Notes: generated by a model from the sequence alone, not told the origin. A DNA stretch of 64,000 nucleotides from Micrasema longulum (GCA_022494885.1 JAGVSM010003787.1:23272-87271), one strand, 5' to 3'; positions 44,638 to 55,884 are shown, counted from the first letter of the stretch. Translations and numbers: made by a program.

Positions 44638-45140
44638 AAATAGTGGTTGGTACGTTCGCTTACCATTCTTGAGGTCCTGGGTTTGATTCCTGGCAAATAT
44701 GTTATATTGATTTCAAAGCTTGTTTAATAATTTGCTTATGACGGTACACATTTGTCTTGATGTAAAATAAGTCAAATATCTCTTGTCTGAAACTAATCAC
44801 GGTTGGTACATTTTTGGACGTTTTTAAGTAACTTCGCCCATTTTGATGTGATTGATTCCTAAAAATGACCCATAGGCATCAGTTTTGCGTTGAGCTATCT
44901 CCTGTTTGGTTGTGTGAAATTACTACTTCTTTACAAACTTCAATAAAATAATAATGATACCAAGAAAAGTTATTTTTTTACGATTTTTTTTTCTTGTTTG
45001 ATTTTAATGTTGATTTTTCATTTTGTTTTGTGTGATAGGGGTATTGAAAATAAAATGTATAAAAATTTTGAATTCTTGACAGTACAAATTTCTGTTCTCA
45101 AGCTTTAAATAACTATGTCTAGGGATCAAAGGGTTAAACT
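44638..45140 (+). repeat. SINE-4, tRNA-like head with long body
   Basis: AGTGGTTGGTACGTTCGCTT and GGTCCTGGGTTTGATTCCTG give A and B boxes at tRNA spacing. The body from about 44757 (TGATGTAAAATAAGTC, CATTTTGATGTGATTG, CATCAGTTTTGCGTTGAGCT, CCTGTTTGGTTGTGTGAAAT) to AAAGGGTTAAAC at 45138 matches 52905-53342 in order. About 500 bases is long for a SINE, so head and body might be two adjacent elements. Confidence 0.6.
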
Positions 45141-45184
45141 TATTTTTGTTTTAATTTTTATTTAAGGAGGTAAAAATTAACTTG

Positions 45185-45402
45185 AGGTGCCTTGTCAGAT
45201 TCCCCGATGTTGGCAATCCCTACAGCGAAAGCATCTTGGTCCTGCGCTACTCTGCAGCCAGGAAAACTGCTTATTGTATGTATTCGCCATAGTGATTCCT
45301 GGGAAAAGATGACCAGAGTGGTTACCCGTTGCCTTCTCTGGTGGATTTTTCTGTCAGGGTTACCTTCCCTTAGCTGGTTGGTTCTGGTTTGCAGGCGCAA
45401 AA
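45185..45402 (-). repeat. possible RTE-like LINE 5' region
   Basis: On the minus strand GAGAAGGCAACGGGTAACCA and the following CTCTGGTCATCTTTTCCCAG resemble the GGCAACGG-AACCACTC phrase common near the 5' end of RTE-like elements. GCTGCAGAGTAGCGCAGG and GATGCTTTCGCTGTAGG follow. The sequence is markedly GC-richer than its surroundings and no downstream coding part is present. Confidence 0.4.
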
Positions 45403-46136
45403 TTAAAAAAATATATACATGGAAGTAGGTTGTTTGTGGATCACTACTTTGAATATATATGCACCTAGTTTAAACTAAAATAATAATTGATCACACGTTT
45501 GTTTAGTATGTTTTTTTTACATAAATAAATTACCTCCGTCAAGGCTTTTTTCTATTTTATTTTGAGTTCATTTTTTCCTTAATATATAAGATAGTGAAAT
45601 ACATGACTCATATGATTTTTCTCATGCTTATCCCGCAATATAAAACTGAAAATCTTTGAATTTTTCAAGACTCAGCGAAAAGCTTCTGAAAGCTCTTTAC
45701 GAAAACAAAACGATATGACAACTTTCAGAGCTCAGTACATTTTTATATTTGTCTTTTATTTATTTGCATAGTAAATCCAGGCTCATTATTTTCCTTACAA
45801 CGGCATTCCTATTATTTTCCATATTTATTTTTATTTCTACAATAAAATAATACATTTAGTATTATATAGAGTTTATTCTAATTTTTTGTGTCTAAACGAA
45901 ATAAAAAAAAAATGTATGCAAAATAAAAATAGAACCATTAAAGAGTGCTTTTAACTCGATGGATACTCTCCGGTAAAATACTGAAAAAGCAAATTGAATG
46001 AAGATTATCTCGCCTCATGATGTAATGTAAAACAGTGTTTGCCTATCATGTCCAAGGTTTTAGACTTGATTTTTTTTCAATAAATATGTGAAATTTATTG
46101 TAGATGCAATAAGATAAAATACTTCCATTTTAATTA
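45403..46136. other. unassigned; weak tRNA-like trace near 46010-46075
   Basis: GCCTCATGATGTAATG and GTTTTAGACTTGATTT are spaced like the boxes of a decayed tRNA-derived SINE head. The rest is AT-rich without signal. Confidence 0.3.
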
Positions 46137-46320
46137 TTGGTAAGGTATCCAATTATATATCATTAATAGCAATTATTGTTTGTACACAAGGAAATTTGTG
46201 AAAATATTTCAGTTAGTTAAATAATGTCCTAACCTAACGAAACGCATCATATTGTATATTTATTTAAGAGAAAAGTGGAATTTGATCCATTAATATTGTT
46301 TTATTTTAAATACCTTACCT
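46137..46320 (+). repeat. family E element with short inverted ends and ribozyme-like relic
   Basis: ATTGGTAAGGTATCC at the left is echoed in complement by AAATACCTTACCT at the right. Inside, ATAATGTCCTAACCTAACG then GAAACGCATCA matches the family E motif at 27265-27305 with further decay. The right end matches that copy's TATTTTAAGTACCTAACTC. Confidence 0.4.
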
Positions 46321-46609
46321 CAGACCATAAAAGAGATGATTAAATTAGTTAAAAAGGATATAATAAAAAGATTGACAAAGTAAAAAAAAAACAATAAGAA
46401 CAAAGGTATGCAAGAAAAAACAGTGAACATATAAACAAAAAATGCAAAGATATTAGCATATGAAATAAATTCTGTAAAGCAAACACAGTAAATAAATTGT
46501 TGCGGTAAGCAAGAAAGACAAATTTAAGTTAGGTTAATAAAAAAGCAAGCATATATTATTGCGAAAAAAGAAGAAATAAAAATATTTATTATATTAATAA
46601 AACACGAGT

Positions 46610-46870
46610 GATACTTTAATCCACAAATTTGGAATATCCAGTGACCGGTTTCATCGCTTTCGCGACATCTTCGAGACTGGTATCTTTATTAAAAAGTTAA
46701 ATGTATTTATACAGAACAGAGGTAAGGATACATAATTCCAAATTATATGTAAGTAAATTAAATAAAGTTATTTTTATCTTAAGGATCATCATCAACAAAT
46801 TTTCTATGGGTTAACTAATGAATGGATATAATGCTATTTTAATGAGTTTAATTCGAAGAGCTCTAACTAA
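46610..46870 (-). ncRNA. family C repeat with hammerhead-like motif
   Basis: The motif at 46638-46680 on the minus strand has perfect stem I (CCAGT with ACTGG), stem II TCGC-GAAA-GCGA, a GAAA, stem III ACCGGT and a canonical GTC cleavage triplet (46645-46643). The core reads CTCGAAGA, one base more than CTGANGA allows. The same odd core is in the copy at 55605-55870, and the 180 bases upstream of the motif also match that copy. Confidence 0.55.
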
Positions 46871-47754
46871 ATATTCGGACATTTTCTTAAATCAACCAAC
46901 TAAATTTAACATTAAATTTGATCAATTTTGGTGGGCGGCATGTTCGGACCAAATTTATAGCTACCTACCCGTCCTTACCATTTCCTAGCGCACTCCATGT
47001 AACAATAATACTACGTGTGAGTGCCGGTAACAACATTTAAAAATTTATTACAAAATCTAACATGAACGAGTGAAGAGCTTTACTAATATTTCCACAAGCG
47101 AGCTGTACCTGCGTTAAGACGACCAGATCCATACAGACAAGCTGTGCCAGCGTTTTTTGACCGCCAGCTTCATAATTATTCCAGTACTCATCACGCCTCA
47201 TCCATCAGCAGGTTAATGAAGTTGCGCGACCTTCCTTCCCTAACAATACAGTCCACTCTAAATTTCCCTCCTCCTAGGACGAGGTATTCTTCACACCTCG
47301 TCCACTCCTCAACAATCGGCCTAAGTCAAGTTACATGAATTTATCAATTTAAATATAGATAAAAAAGCAAAAACTGAAAGGATATTTAATAATGAAATGT
47401 TTTAAAAAAATAAAACGAACTTACAAAAAAAAGTGATACTAAGAATTATAATAATTTACACATAACTAAAGTAATAAAATTTCAACATAAATTGAAATAA
47501 GCACTATCAGAAAATACTTCAATATTAAATTTTACGGAAATTCATGAATTTGAAAATAAACTTAATTACGAAAGCTCTTGGAATTTAATAAAAGATTATG
47601 TAATTATTCAAATTGAACAAATTTATCACAATGTTTTGAAGCTCATTCTAATTTTGATTTCAAATTAAATTCCTTTATTTTTCGTACCTTTAATTAACGT
47701 ATCAAACTAAAGATTTTTGAATAAATATTTTTTAAAAATGTGATAGAATTATGA
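46871..47754. other. unassigned; GC-richer block at 47090-47330
   Basis: GCGACCTTCCTTCCCTAAC and CTCCTCCTAGGACGAGG lie in a block open for 64 codons on the plus strand. I recognise no product and no exon boundaries. Confidence 0.3.
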
Positions 47755-47812
47755 AAGTGTAGGCATTTGCAGAAATTATGACCTGTCATATCTTCTTACA
47801 TTTTTTCGTTTG
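47755..47812 (+). repeat. dispersed family X, short fragment
   Basis: GTGTAGGCATTTGCAGAAAT followed by TATGACCTGTCAT matches the centre of family X. Confidence 0.5.
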
Positions 47813-48499
47813 TTTAGGTGCAGATTTTGGTTTTTAGGATTATGTGACGCATTCGTAAGCTCTTTTTATTACGTATTGGATTATATTGCTGCGTTCATTA
47901 TAAGGGTTTTTTTTCATTTACACGTTTCAATTCAGAAAAATAATATCAGAATACGGCTGTTTAAAAAAATATTTTATTAACATTGGTACAATAACCAGTT
48001 TTTTTTGCTAGGATAACCTGAATGAGAAGGGTGTTTAATGTTATTCATAGATAAATTATAATTGAACAAATCATCATTCAATTTAATACATAATTAATAA
48101 AAAATATTTGGTTTTTAGGCAATTTCAGTGTATTTCTTGATATATAAATGTTTTTTATTTTGGACTTTTTTAAGCTATTTATATATTCGTAATAAGGGTT
48201 TGTTTTTTCGTTTTATCTCCTCGTATGATTGTCTAAAAAGCCTCATCGTGCTCAAATCAAAATCGTGCAAAAATCACTACTCTTGTACCATAATCCATGG
48301 AGAAAATACAGGAATGTGTTAATTAAGAAAATTCAGAGCGCGATTAACCCTGAGCCCTCTAAAATTATGGCACTGAACCTATGCCCAAAGAAAATTTAGT
48401 CATTTTTGAATCCGTGTTTCGACGTAACCTTGACATTTAATTCGAAACCAAAAGAACAGAAAGAACTAAGATAGACCAGATCTTGTCTTGAGGTAGTAT
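47813..48499. other. unassigned stretch
   Basis: A hydrophobic 64-codon frame at 48128-48322 is typical of T-rich chance frames. Nothing else recognised. Confidence 0.35.
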
Positions 48500-48632
48500 T
48501 TTTTTTATTTTTTTGTCCTAGCTTTAATTTTGTTTCGTTTTATTTAACTTCATTTGCACCTATGTTTAATGTAGAAAATGTGTTAACCATTGTTAGAATG
48601 ACTGTATAAGTCCGTTAATAAATAAATAATAA
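48500..48632 (+). repeat. LINE 3' UTR with hairpin and AATAAATA tail
   Basis: TTTTGTTTCGTTTTATTTAA leads to GACT-GTATA-AGTC (48600-48612), a 4-bp hairpin, and then CGTTAATAAATAAATAATAA. Same terminal design as at 49940. No RT upstream is recognisable. Confidence 0.6.
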
Positions 48633-49017
48633 TACAAGAAAAATGACTGTATCGTGAAAGTGTGCAAAAACCTTCCGGATAAAAGGAGAAATACTTTTCA
48701 TTGATATGTAGGTACCTAAGTACTTGTTTATGATTGAATTCCAAAACTAAACCTTTTTTAATGTTCAAATATTGGATTTAATTACATAGATAGGTACCTT
48801 GGTACTTCTTTGTGGTTGAATTCCAAAACATGAAATAATATTTTTTCAAATAAAGAATTATTTTTGCAAATGTCAAACTTTACGCTACTTACCGGCAGTG
48901 GTGCATTCTGTGTAAGAGTTTGTTTTTTAAAAATGTCTCAAATGTCAGTTAAAATTATCAAAGCATTACTAAAAATCCATTAAAAATAAGTTGATATGTA
49001 GAATTTAAAAAATTGTA
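48633..49017. other. unassigned; short internal duplication
   Basis: AGGTACCTAAGTACTTGTTT (48709) and AGGTACCTTGGTACTTCTTT (48793), each followed by GATTGAATTCCAAAAC-like sequence, are two direct copies about 84 bases apart. Confidence 0.45.
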
Positions 49018-49982
49018 AGGAAATTAATCAATCCAGTATCCATATTGATGACTGTGTCAGACTCCAAGAAGACATAAATGCATTTCATACTTGGTGCAAA
49101 ACTAATAACATGGAACTTAACATCGATAAATGCAAAATTATTTCATACCATAAATGTAAACATCCTTTTATTTTTGATTATAAACTTAATGGCCAAGTTC
49201 TTTCGATTGTCACCTCTATAAGAGATCTTGGAGTGATCCTAGATAATAAACTAACTTTTCTGGAACACTTTGATAATATAGTAAACAGATCCTTAAAAAT
49301 TTTAGGCTTTATTAATAGAACTACGTCTGATTTCCAAAGTATGCTTACACTTAAAACACTTTATTGCTCTTTAGTTCGCCCTATTCTTGAATATGCATCT
49401 GTAATCTGGTCCCCTCATTATGCTGTTCATATCAAGCGCCTTGAATCAGTTCAACATCGTTTTATAAGAAAAATTGCATGGAAGATGGGATTGGAAAGAG
49501 GAGACTATTCATATTCTGATATGGAGAGGTTTTTAAGCATATCAAGTCTTGAAAAACGCAGATGCATTGCAGATATAATCTGCATGTATAAAATTATGAA
49601 CTGTCTCATTGATGCCCCTGAAATTTTGCAAAAGATTCTTTTAACGTTCCCACCCGTAGACTAAGAAATAATGAAATGCTTTTCCTCGGTCACTACAGGA
49701 CCAATTATGGTGCACAGTCGCCTTTGCCCAGAATGATCAGGCGGGTGAACGATCATCAAGATCTTGATTATTATGGTGTAAGGATGTCTTTCTTTACAAA
49801 TCAGCTAAAGAATCTGTATAGTTAGCCTATGCTTTTTACTTAATCTAAAAAATCTATCATCTGTCTTTGCTGCTTATTTCTGTTCCTTATATTTTTTTAT
49901 TCCTTTGTAAAAATTTCTTTTAATTGTAATGTTTATAATGGACTTTGTCCGTAAATAAATAAATAAATAAATAAATAAATTA
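49018..49982 (+). pseudogene. Jockey/CR1-like LINE, RT thumb to 3' tail
   Basis: From 49021 the frame reads INQSSIHIDDCVRLQEDINA, FHTWCKTNNMELNIDKC, ISYHKCKHPF, DLGVILDNKLTFLEHFD, LVRPILEYASVIWSPHY and QHRFIRKIAWKM, running open to 49664. A single-base frameshift near 49650 then gives RRLRNNEMLFLG and a MIRRVNDHQDLDYYGV end with the stop at 49823. This is a Jockey-like RT thumb region, well preserved with a single visible lesion. The 3' end has hairpin GGAC-TTT-GTCC (49940-49950) and seven or so AAAT tail units. The palm and everything 5' are missing by truncation. Confidence 0.92.
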
Positions 49983-50064
49983 AAAATAATTGTTGTTTGT
50001 AAACGTAAAAATTCGAACTTTTTTATTATACAAAAAAACAACATCCTCCAAATTTCGGCTAAAA

Positions 50065-50155
50065 ATGGCTAATTAAATCAACCAATGACATGTTATAAGC
50101 CCGTATTCCCTTCTCCCCAATGTTCTACAATTCCGTTGTAATAAGTTTATTTATT
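50065..50155 (-). repeat. dispersed family X, fragment
   Basis: AATCAACCAATGACATGTTA, AAGCCCGTATTCCCTTCTCC and CGTTGTAATAAGTTTA match the family X 5' half in complement. Confidence 0.6.
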
Positions 50156-50639
50156 TTGCAAAAACACACAATCAACAATGATCAAATTAAATAATAAAAA
50201 CAAGATTTAAAGACAGTTCAGCGCAGTTTCTCAATAAAAATCATACATGTACACTTATGATACATGTTTAAATATGTGCTTACGTACATATGCTGCTTTC
50301 ATTGCTCCAGTACTTCTTCCAACCAACAAAACAATTCATTGATACCGAGACTGCATAGGTTAGGTAACACTTATGGAACTGCAGACATTCTGTCCAATTC
50401 TTTACTATCTTATTAGTTCACAATATCAAGTTTATTTGTAGCTGCTCGTCAAACTATTATTCACAATTCAATTCCACAAATTAAACAAATACTTACTAGT
50501 TTATATTTATTACTTTATACTTGTTTTTTATTTTTATTTATTATATCAAACTGCATTATAGTATTGGAAAATACGCATTTCATATAAACATATTTTTATT
50601 TCTTATTTTTTCGTGATAATATATGTTTGCTTGTTTATT

Positions 50640-50945
50640 AATTTAACCTTAATTTGTCTTTTTTGCTTACCGTAACACTTAATGTTTTGCTTGTTTTACA
50701 GAATTTATTTCATAAGTTTTTGTCTTTGTATTTTTTATTTATATGCTTACTGTTTTTTCTTGCATACCTTTGTTATTATTGTTTTTTTTTTTTACTTTGT
50801 GAAACTTTTTATTATTTCCTTTCGAACTAATTTCACATATTTTCTCTGTATATTCTGTGTTTATTATTTAGTATGTTAGCATGTATTTCATTTTTATTTT
50901 TTGTAAATGCCTTTTTGGCGTTAATGAACAAAATGAATAAATATG
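50640..50945 (+). repeat. LINE 3' UTR with hairpin and tail
   Basis: T-rich sequence leads to GCC-TTTTT-GGC (50909-50919), then GTTAATGAACAAAATGAATAAATA. The design matches the other LINE ends. The 65-codon frame in it is T-run chance coding. Confidence 0.55.
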
Positions 50946-50954
50946 CATTTATAA

Positions 50955-51125
50955 AAGTGGGTATCTGTATGAAAGTAGGTGTTCAAGTGTGTGTAAGCGT
51001 AAACATCTTAAAAAAGCAATTGGGATCGTATTGCAACCAGATATAATGAGTCTTAATTTATTTTTAAATAAATTAAGGGGCATGTTAAATAGATTTGTCG
51101 ATGAAAAAAGTCATTAAAATTTGAA
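50955..51125 (-). pseudogene. LINE RT C-terminal tip and CA-rich 3' UTR
   Basis: In complement, TTAATTTATTTAAAAATAAA and CTGGTTGCAATACGATCCCA match 24905-24985, and ACGCTTACACACACTTGAAC matches the CA-rich 3' UTR of that copy. It converges on the plus-strand LINE end at 50640-50945. Confidence 0.65.
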
Positions 51126-51469
51126 CAAGAACGATAAATAAAAAGTACCTAGTGTGCATAGTTCAGGCTTAAGACTATGTTTTTAACTCTTGTGTGGCTG
51201 TGATGTCACACTAGTTGACATACGACACAAGACTTGATATATCTCTCTTATTTTTTTAAATGATGAATTCATATGTTTTGTAATCTTCAAATGTATAACT
51301 ATGATGAATGTTAATATAAAAAATATTTATCCTATTGCTACGCGAAGAATAAATGTCCGCTAATTCAGCAACATATCTGAACAGATACCTTATACAAGAG
51401 AGTGCACGAAGATAGAAGTCATAACAAGGAAGACAGAGACGCTGTTCTGCAGCGAGTGTTGTCTAAAAC
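51126..51469. other. unassigned stretch
   Basis: No gene or repeat recognised; composition becomes less AT-rich from about 51390. Confidence 0.35.
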
Positions 51470-51610
51470 AGATTCAGTCTACAGTCGGTAGATGACAGTG
51501 ACGGGGGAAGCACGCGCGTAAAATAAGTGGCGTATTTGTGATTTTTATTTTATTTGCCATAACATGGTCAAATTATACGTTTTTTCGCATAAATTATGGA
51601 AAAGGTATGT
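51470..51610 (+). other. possible short first exon (speculative)
   Basis: TTCAGTC near 51475 fits the arthropod initiator TCAGTY. About 85 bases on, ATGGTCAAATTATACG opens a 13-codon frame (MVKLYVFSHKLWK) that ends at AAAAG followed by GTATGT, a good splice donor near 51605. The region between is GC-richer than its surroundings. No acceptor, second exon or conserved peptide can be shown, and such signals occur by chance. Confidence 0.15.
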
Positions 51611-52904
51611 ATAAACAGTATGTCCCCATGTTTTTTTTCAAATGTCTGAACTTTAGAATATTCCGTCTTTTACTTGTGGTAACACGATGGTTACACGATG
51701 TTACATCACCGCGCGCAAAGGGATTATTTACCACAGTCTTTTAAGAGCTCAATTAATTTATTTTATTAACATAAACGGCAAATCTGCCCTTTTCAAACAT
51801 TTATAATATTAACATATTTGGCTTAATATTTTATTTTCGTTTAAACATGTATTTCTTTATACCCAAGATTTATAAAAAAAATTTAAACCAAAAATTATAC
51901 AAGATTTATATTTAAAAAATAAACCTAAAAATATACAACATATTCAGTAAAGAGTTGAAATAATTAAACATCCTACAGTAAAACAACAAGAAAATCATAT
52001 GTACTGTTTCACACAGCTAGGCAAAGTGAACAAAAAACTGAATATATATTATGAAATGGATGAATAAATAAATATAATTACCATTCACCATCTTTGAAAA
52101 AGTTCAAAACGTTTGTTCATATCAGATACGTGGGAATAACTATTGCCGAGTTCATGAAGTCTATTTAATACGGCATTACAAGTATACACTGTCCGTGAAT
52201 TGTTGCTACAACATTTTACAAAAACAAACATAATATTTACAAAGCTTTATATTATTTTCAATTAAATGTCTGTTGGTTTATCATATTGGATCCTTTAAAC
52301 GTTCAAATATTAGGTTTGTTTATTGATAAGTATTTTGAATACTGAATTGATGAGATTTCCTAATCCTTTATAAAGCAAACATTATATGGTTTTGTGCGAA
52401 AGATCTATCCTTGGCAATATATCGCTAGCTCCAAGCTACAAATGAATGACTGTATAAATATTTTGAGACGTGTACGGCAACTTTATGGGATATAATATTC
52501 CTACTAAAACGTGCAGCTAGGAGTGATGAAGATTTTCAATGTATTCTAGTATTTCATTATATTGAAGCCTTCAATAAGTACATTGCCGGAGGCAAAGACT
52601 ACAGATTTCCAGCGCTTGGCTTAGTAGAACTTTCGAGGAGAAACTGTTTGGACTCATATTATGAGAATTTTCCGGAAACGTTTTCATTTATATATTTTTT
52701 AATTATAAAATATGGCACAAATAAATATATTTTTATTTGTGTTTTAAAATTAACATTACGCAAAGGTATTTGAAATTAATACAAGAAAATGAATTAGTAT
52801 TAACATTTCATGCATCTTCATCCGTGACCTGTAATTTAACTTTCTGAGAAAAAAAAATGTATCCATATTCTATTTTTCATACGAAAATATTAAGGTAGCT
52901 TACT
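51611..52904. other. unassigned stretch
   Basis: AT-rich sequence with no recognised gene or shared repeat. Confidence 0.35.
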
Positions 52905-53342
52905 TCCCATTGTAATACGGGCCTAGATGTAAAATTACTTATATATCTCTTATGTGATAACGCATATTATGTATCTGATCACTGTACATAAAATGTGGAC
53001 ATTTTTTATTTGTTTCAGCCATTTTGAAGTAATTAGTTTTTAAAAAATGACTCCTGGGGATCAGTTTTGCCTAGAGCTATCACCAGTTTGGTTGTATGAA
53101 TTTACGATCCCTTAAAAACCTCAATTTTATAATTATGATATTAAATATGTTGTTTTTCTTCTTATTTTAAATTTATTTTTGTAAATACGTCGTAGTAAGA
53201 AAATAACATCTTTGAAGATTGGAATTCTCTGACAATTTGTACCACTAATATTTTTTTTAATAAGATTTATAAATAAACAGTAGAACAACGTTATCATTTC
53301 CTAACTATAAATAACGTTATTAAAAAAAAAGGGTTAAAACAC
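52905..53342 (+). repeat. SINE-4 body, second copy
   Basis: AGATGTAAAATTACTTATAT, GCCATTTTGAAGTAATTAG, GGGGATCAGTTTTGCCTAGA, CCAGTTTGGTTGTATGAATT and the final AAAGGGTTAAAAC match 44757-45140 in order. No tRNA-like head precedes it. Confidence 0.65.
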
Positions 53343-53879
53343 TCAATCCATGTTCAGAGCACAACAGATTAATACCAAAAATTCGCCAATGTCAAATTTT
53401 ATGTTCTAAAAACTCATTCACTTTTCAGTCTGCAAGGGTATTTAAAAATTTAACGCGAAATATGAAAGATGCACTATAACTACGTGTTTTCAAGAAACGT
53501 CAGAAGTGTCTTTCGTAACACGTAGAACTGGTCAAATGAAGACGCTGTTAAAATATTAGACAGTAAAAATATGCGAGAGATCGTTTTTTTTTCCACGCTA
53601 ATATGTATGTGGAACTAATATGTGACGTTTAATATCTAAAGCTCTTTATTGCAAAATAATAATTCTTACTTTTTTACATTAAGTGAAAAATAAATCTCAC
53701 GTTGATAATTCTTATCGCGTATCGTTTGATAATGACCTACATTATTCTTATTAATTGTAATTAAATAATTTTGAATCGAGATAATTTAACGACGGATCGC
53801 ATCTCAACAAATTTGTTAAGTAGCAATCCCGCCAAGTAGGTACAAGGTATTAAAGATTAAAAATAATTTAATAATTTCA
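53343..53879. other. unassigned stretch
   Basis: No gene or repeat recognised. Confidence 0.35.
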
Positions 53880-54300
53880 TGTATTTTAGCTTACTTGAGC
53901 TCTCAATACAGCTGGAGGGTTTATGGAAGCGTTTACAATGTTTAGATGCAGTTGGGCTAAAGAACACTGAGGGTTGTATTGGCTGGGTGTGTTGTATAGT
54001 AGGTGCGGATGTTGTACACATGTGTGGTTGTTTCTATCTTCGTTTTTCTAGCCCCTCGGTGACGCTCAGTCTTGTTCTTCAGATAAAATTAAGAAAGTGG
54101 TATTTTTCTCCACGCATTATATACCCCAAATACGAAATTTCGATTTTTGAGTTGGATATCAGGTTGATACAAGATAACTTAGGCATTCTGCGACGAAAAT
54201 TTCAAAAGCCTCAGGCCTGTTTACCTTCAGAATCCAAGTCTCATAGCCATACAACAATACATGCTACACATAACACTCTTCTAAAAATGTTTTGACGTTT
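53880..54300 (-). pseudogene. RTE-like LINE C-terminus, diverged, same group as 6.1 kb
   Basis: On the minus strand LEECYV, a stop, HVLLYGYETWILKVNRPEAF and then, in another frame, EISYLGYIMRGEKYHFL parallel KCYIWSVLLYGVEAWTLK and KISYFGHVLRDDKYAIL of the 6115-6601 copy. Beyond about 54100 the sequence is unreadable. The 138-codon plus-strand frame covering this region is the shadow of the decayed element. Confidence 0.65.
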
Positions 54301-54534
54301 ATACATAAGCGAAATACTAATTAAATTTCCTATATTTTCACGGCTAATCTGATAAAATTTGGCAAACCCAATATAAAAACGAGGCAAAAGGTTAATTTCA
54401 AGTCGGTTTTCCAAACAATCACCAAACTTGATTTGTGAAAGAAGCAATTAAGATTTACGAACATTAGAGTATTTAAATTGATAAGTTTTTAAGGTAGGTT
54501 AAGTATATTTAGACACTTTTAAATAAAATTAAGC

Positions 54535-55195
54535 GCACGATACATTTCTTTCGACCTCTAAGGAATACACTAAGACTCAAAGACCTGAAATCTTTCTACT
54601 TTGCACAAGCAAATTCTATCATGACATACGGTGTAATTGCTTGGAGTACATGTACCAAGACAGAGTTTGATTCAGCGCAAAAAGCCATTAATAAGCCATC
54701 TCTTGATCTGTCTTTATTAGAGAGACATAGAACTAAGCTGGACCTTATATACATTTTCAAAATACTTAATGTTTTAAGTGATGTCCCATTTCTGTTGCAA
54801 TCAATTTCCTTTCATGTTCCCAACCATGTCACCAGAAGTCAAAATCTGCTATTTATAAAATCTTCTAAGAGCAACTTTGATTTTTATGCCCCAATGTCCA
54901 GAATGTGTAGATTAGTCAATTCATCACACGACTTGGAATTCTTCGGGATAGATCTTTCGGCTTTTCGTAGATCTCTTCGCGACTAAGCAGTGTGGGATGA
55001 AATTGGATTGGCATGGTTTAGCTCGAAGTCTTAGGTTTTTTGTTTTTATAAATATATTGTATACAATTATTGTTTTGCCCTTGTTTGTCTTGGCTAAATA
55101 GTTTTATGTTCTTTTTGTTCAGTTTCTTGCATTTATGTTTCTTCATGTAACTGTTTTAATTGGCTTAGGCCGTATATATAATTTTAAAAAAAGTA
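54535..55195 (+). pseudogene. LINE RT C-terminal region with internal deletion
   Basis: RLKDLKSFYFAQANSIMTYG and VIAWSTCTKTEFDSAQKAI begin the thumb region; the sequence then jumps to LLERHRTKLDLIYIFKILN, FHVPNHVTRSQNLLFI and DFYAPMSRMCRLVN, stopping at 54984. The jump removes roughly the segment between the two conserved blocks. The 3' UTR carries GGC-TTAG-GCC (55162-55171) then a TATATATAA tail. Dead copy; general CR1/Jockey or R1-like type. Confidence 0.75.
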
Positions 55196-55481
55196 CCATG
55201 CTGAAAAAACGTATTATAGAGTGATGTTTAATCAAGGAGAATGCAGTGCTTGATATCAAACAGCAATATTTATTGAAGACAGTAGTGGTCACTCACACTT
55301 ACAGAGATACACACCCATAATTTTCTCATCATTATAAAACTCTTAGGTAAAATGGCAATCTGGTATCCAGACAAATGGTTAGAACCTTTAAACATAGAGA
55401 CAATACTCATACGTAAAACAAAAGCTACATAATTTTAAAAGTTTATTATGTACGCCGATAATTGGTTGAATTCCATATTAA
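55196..55481. other. unassigned stretch
   Basis: No signal recognised. Confidence 0.3.
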
Positions 55482-55533
55482 AATTTGGTAAGGTATCCAA
55501 AATTAAATTTTATTTCGGATACCTTGCCAAATT
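55482..55533. repeat. 52-bp hairpin related to family E ends
   Basis: AATTTGGTAAGGTATCC and GGATACCTTGCCAAATT pair with one mismatch around an 18-base loop. The arm matches TTGGTAAGGTATCC at the left end of 46137-46320, so it may be two family E ends joined with the interior lost. Confidence 0.6.
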
Positions 55534-55604
55534 GTAAATATTGTAAAACATTTAAGTTGGTAACTTAAAATCCTTGTAGGAAGTTCATTGTAATTCATTG
55601 ATAA

Positions 55605-55870
55605 ATAAAAATAATATACTCAAACTCATTAAAATAGCAATATATCAACTCATTAGTTAACCCAATAATTTTGTGATAATGATCCTTAAGATAAATATAA
55701 ATTTATTTAATTCAATTTCATACAATTTTGAATTCTCTATCCTCACTTCTGTTTTGTATAAATACCTTGAACACATTTAAAACGATACCAGCCTCGAAAA
55801 GGTCGCAAAAGCGATGAAACCGGTCACTGGATATTCCAAATTTGTGGATTAAAGTACCACTCGTCCATTA
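55605..55870 (+). ncRNA. family C repeat with hammerhead-like motif
   Basis: The motif at 55788-55830 has stem I CCAG(C) with (A)CTGG, core CTCGAAAA, stem II TCGC-AAAA-GCGA, GAAA (55816-55819), stem III ACCGGT and triplet GTC at 55823-55825. The upstream 180 bases (AACTCATTAGTTAACCCA, AATGATCCTTAAGATAAA) match 46690-46870 in complement. The core carries the family's extra base plus one change. Confidence 0.55.
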
Positions 55871-55884
55871 TTTCTATAATAAAT

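Noticed and set aside
53879..54295. 138-codon plus-strand frame with several Cys
   Set aside because: The minus strand reads as a decayed RTE-like RT (LLYGYETWILK, EISYLGYIMRGEKY), so the plus frame is a shadow.
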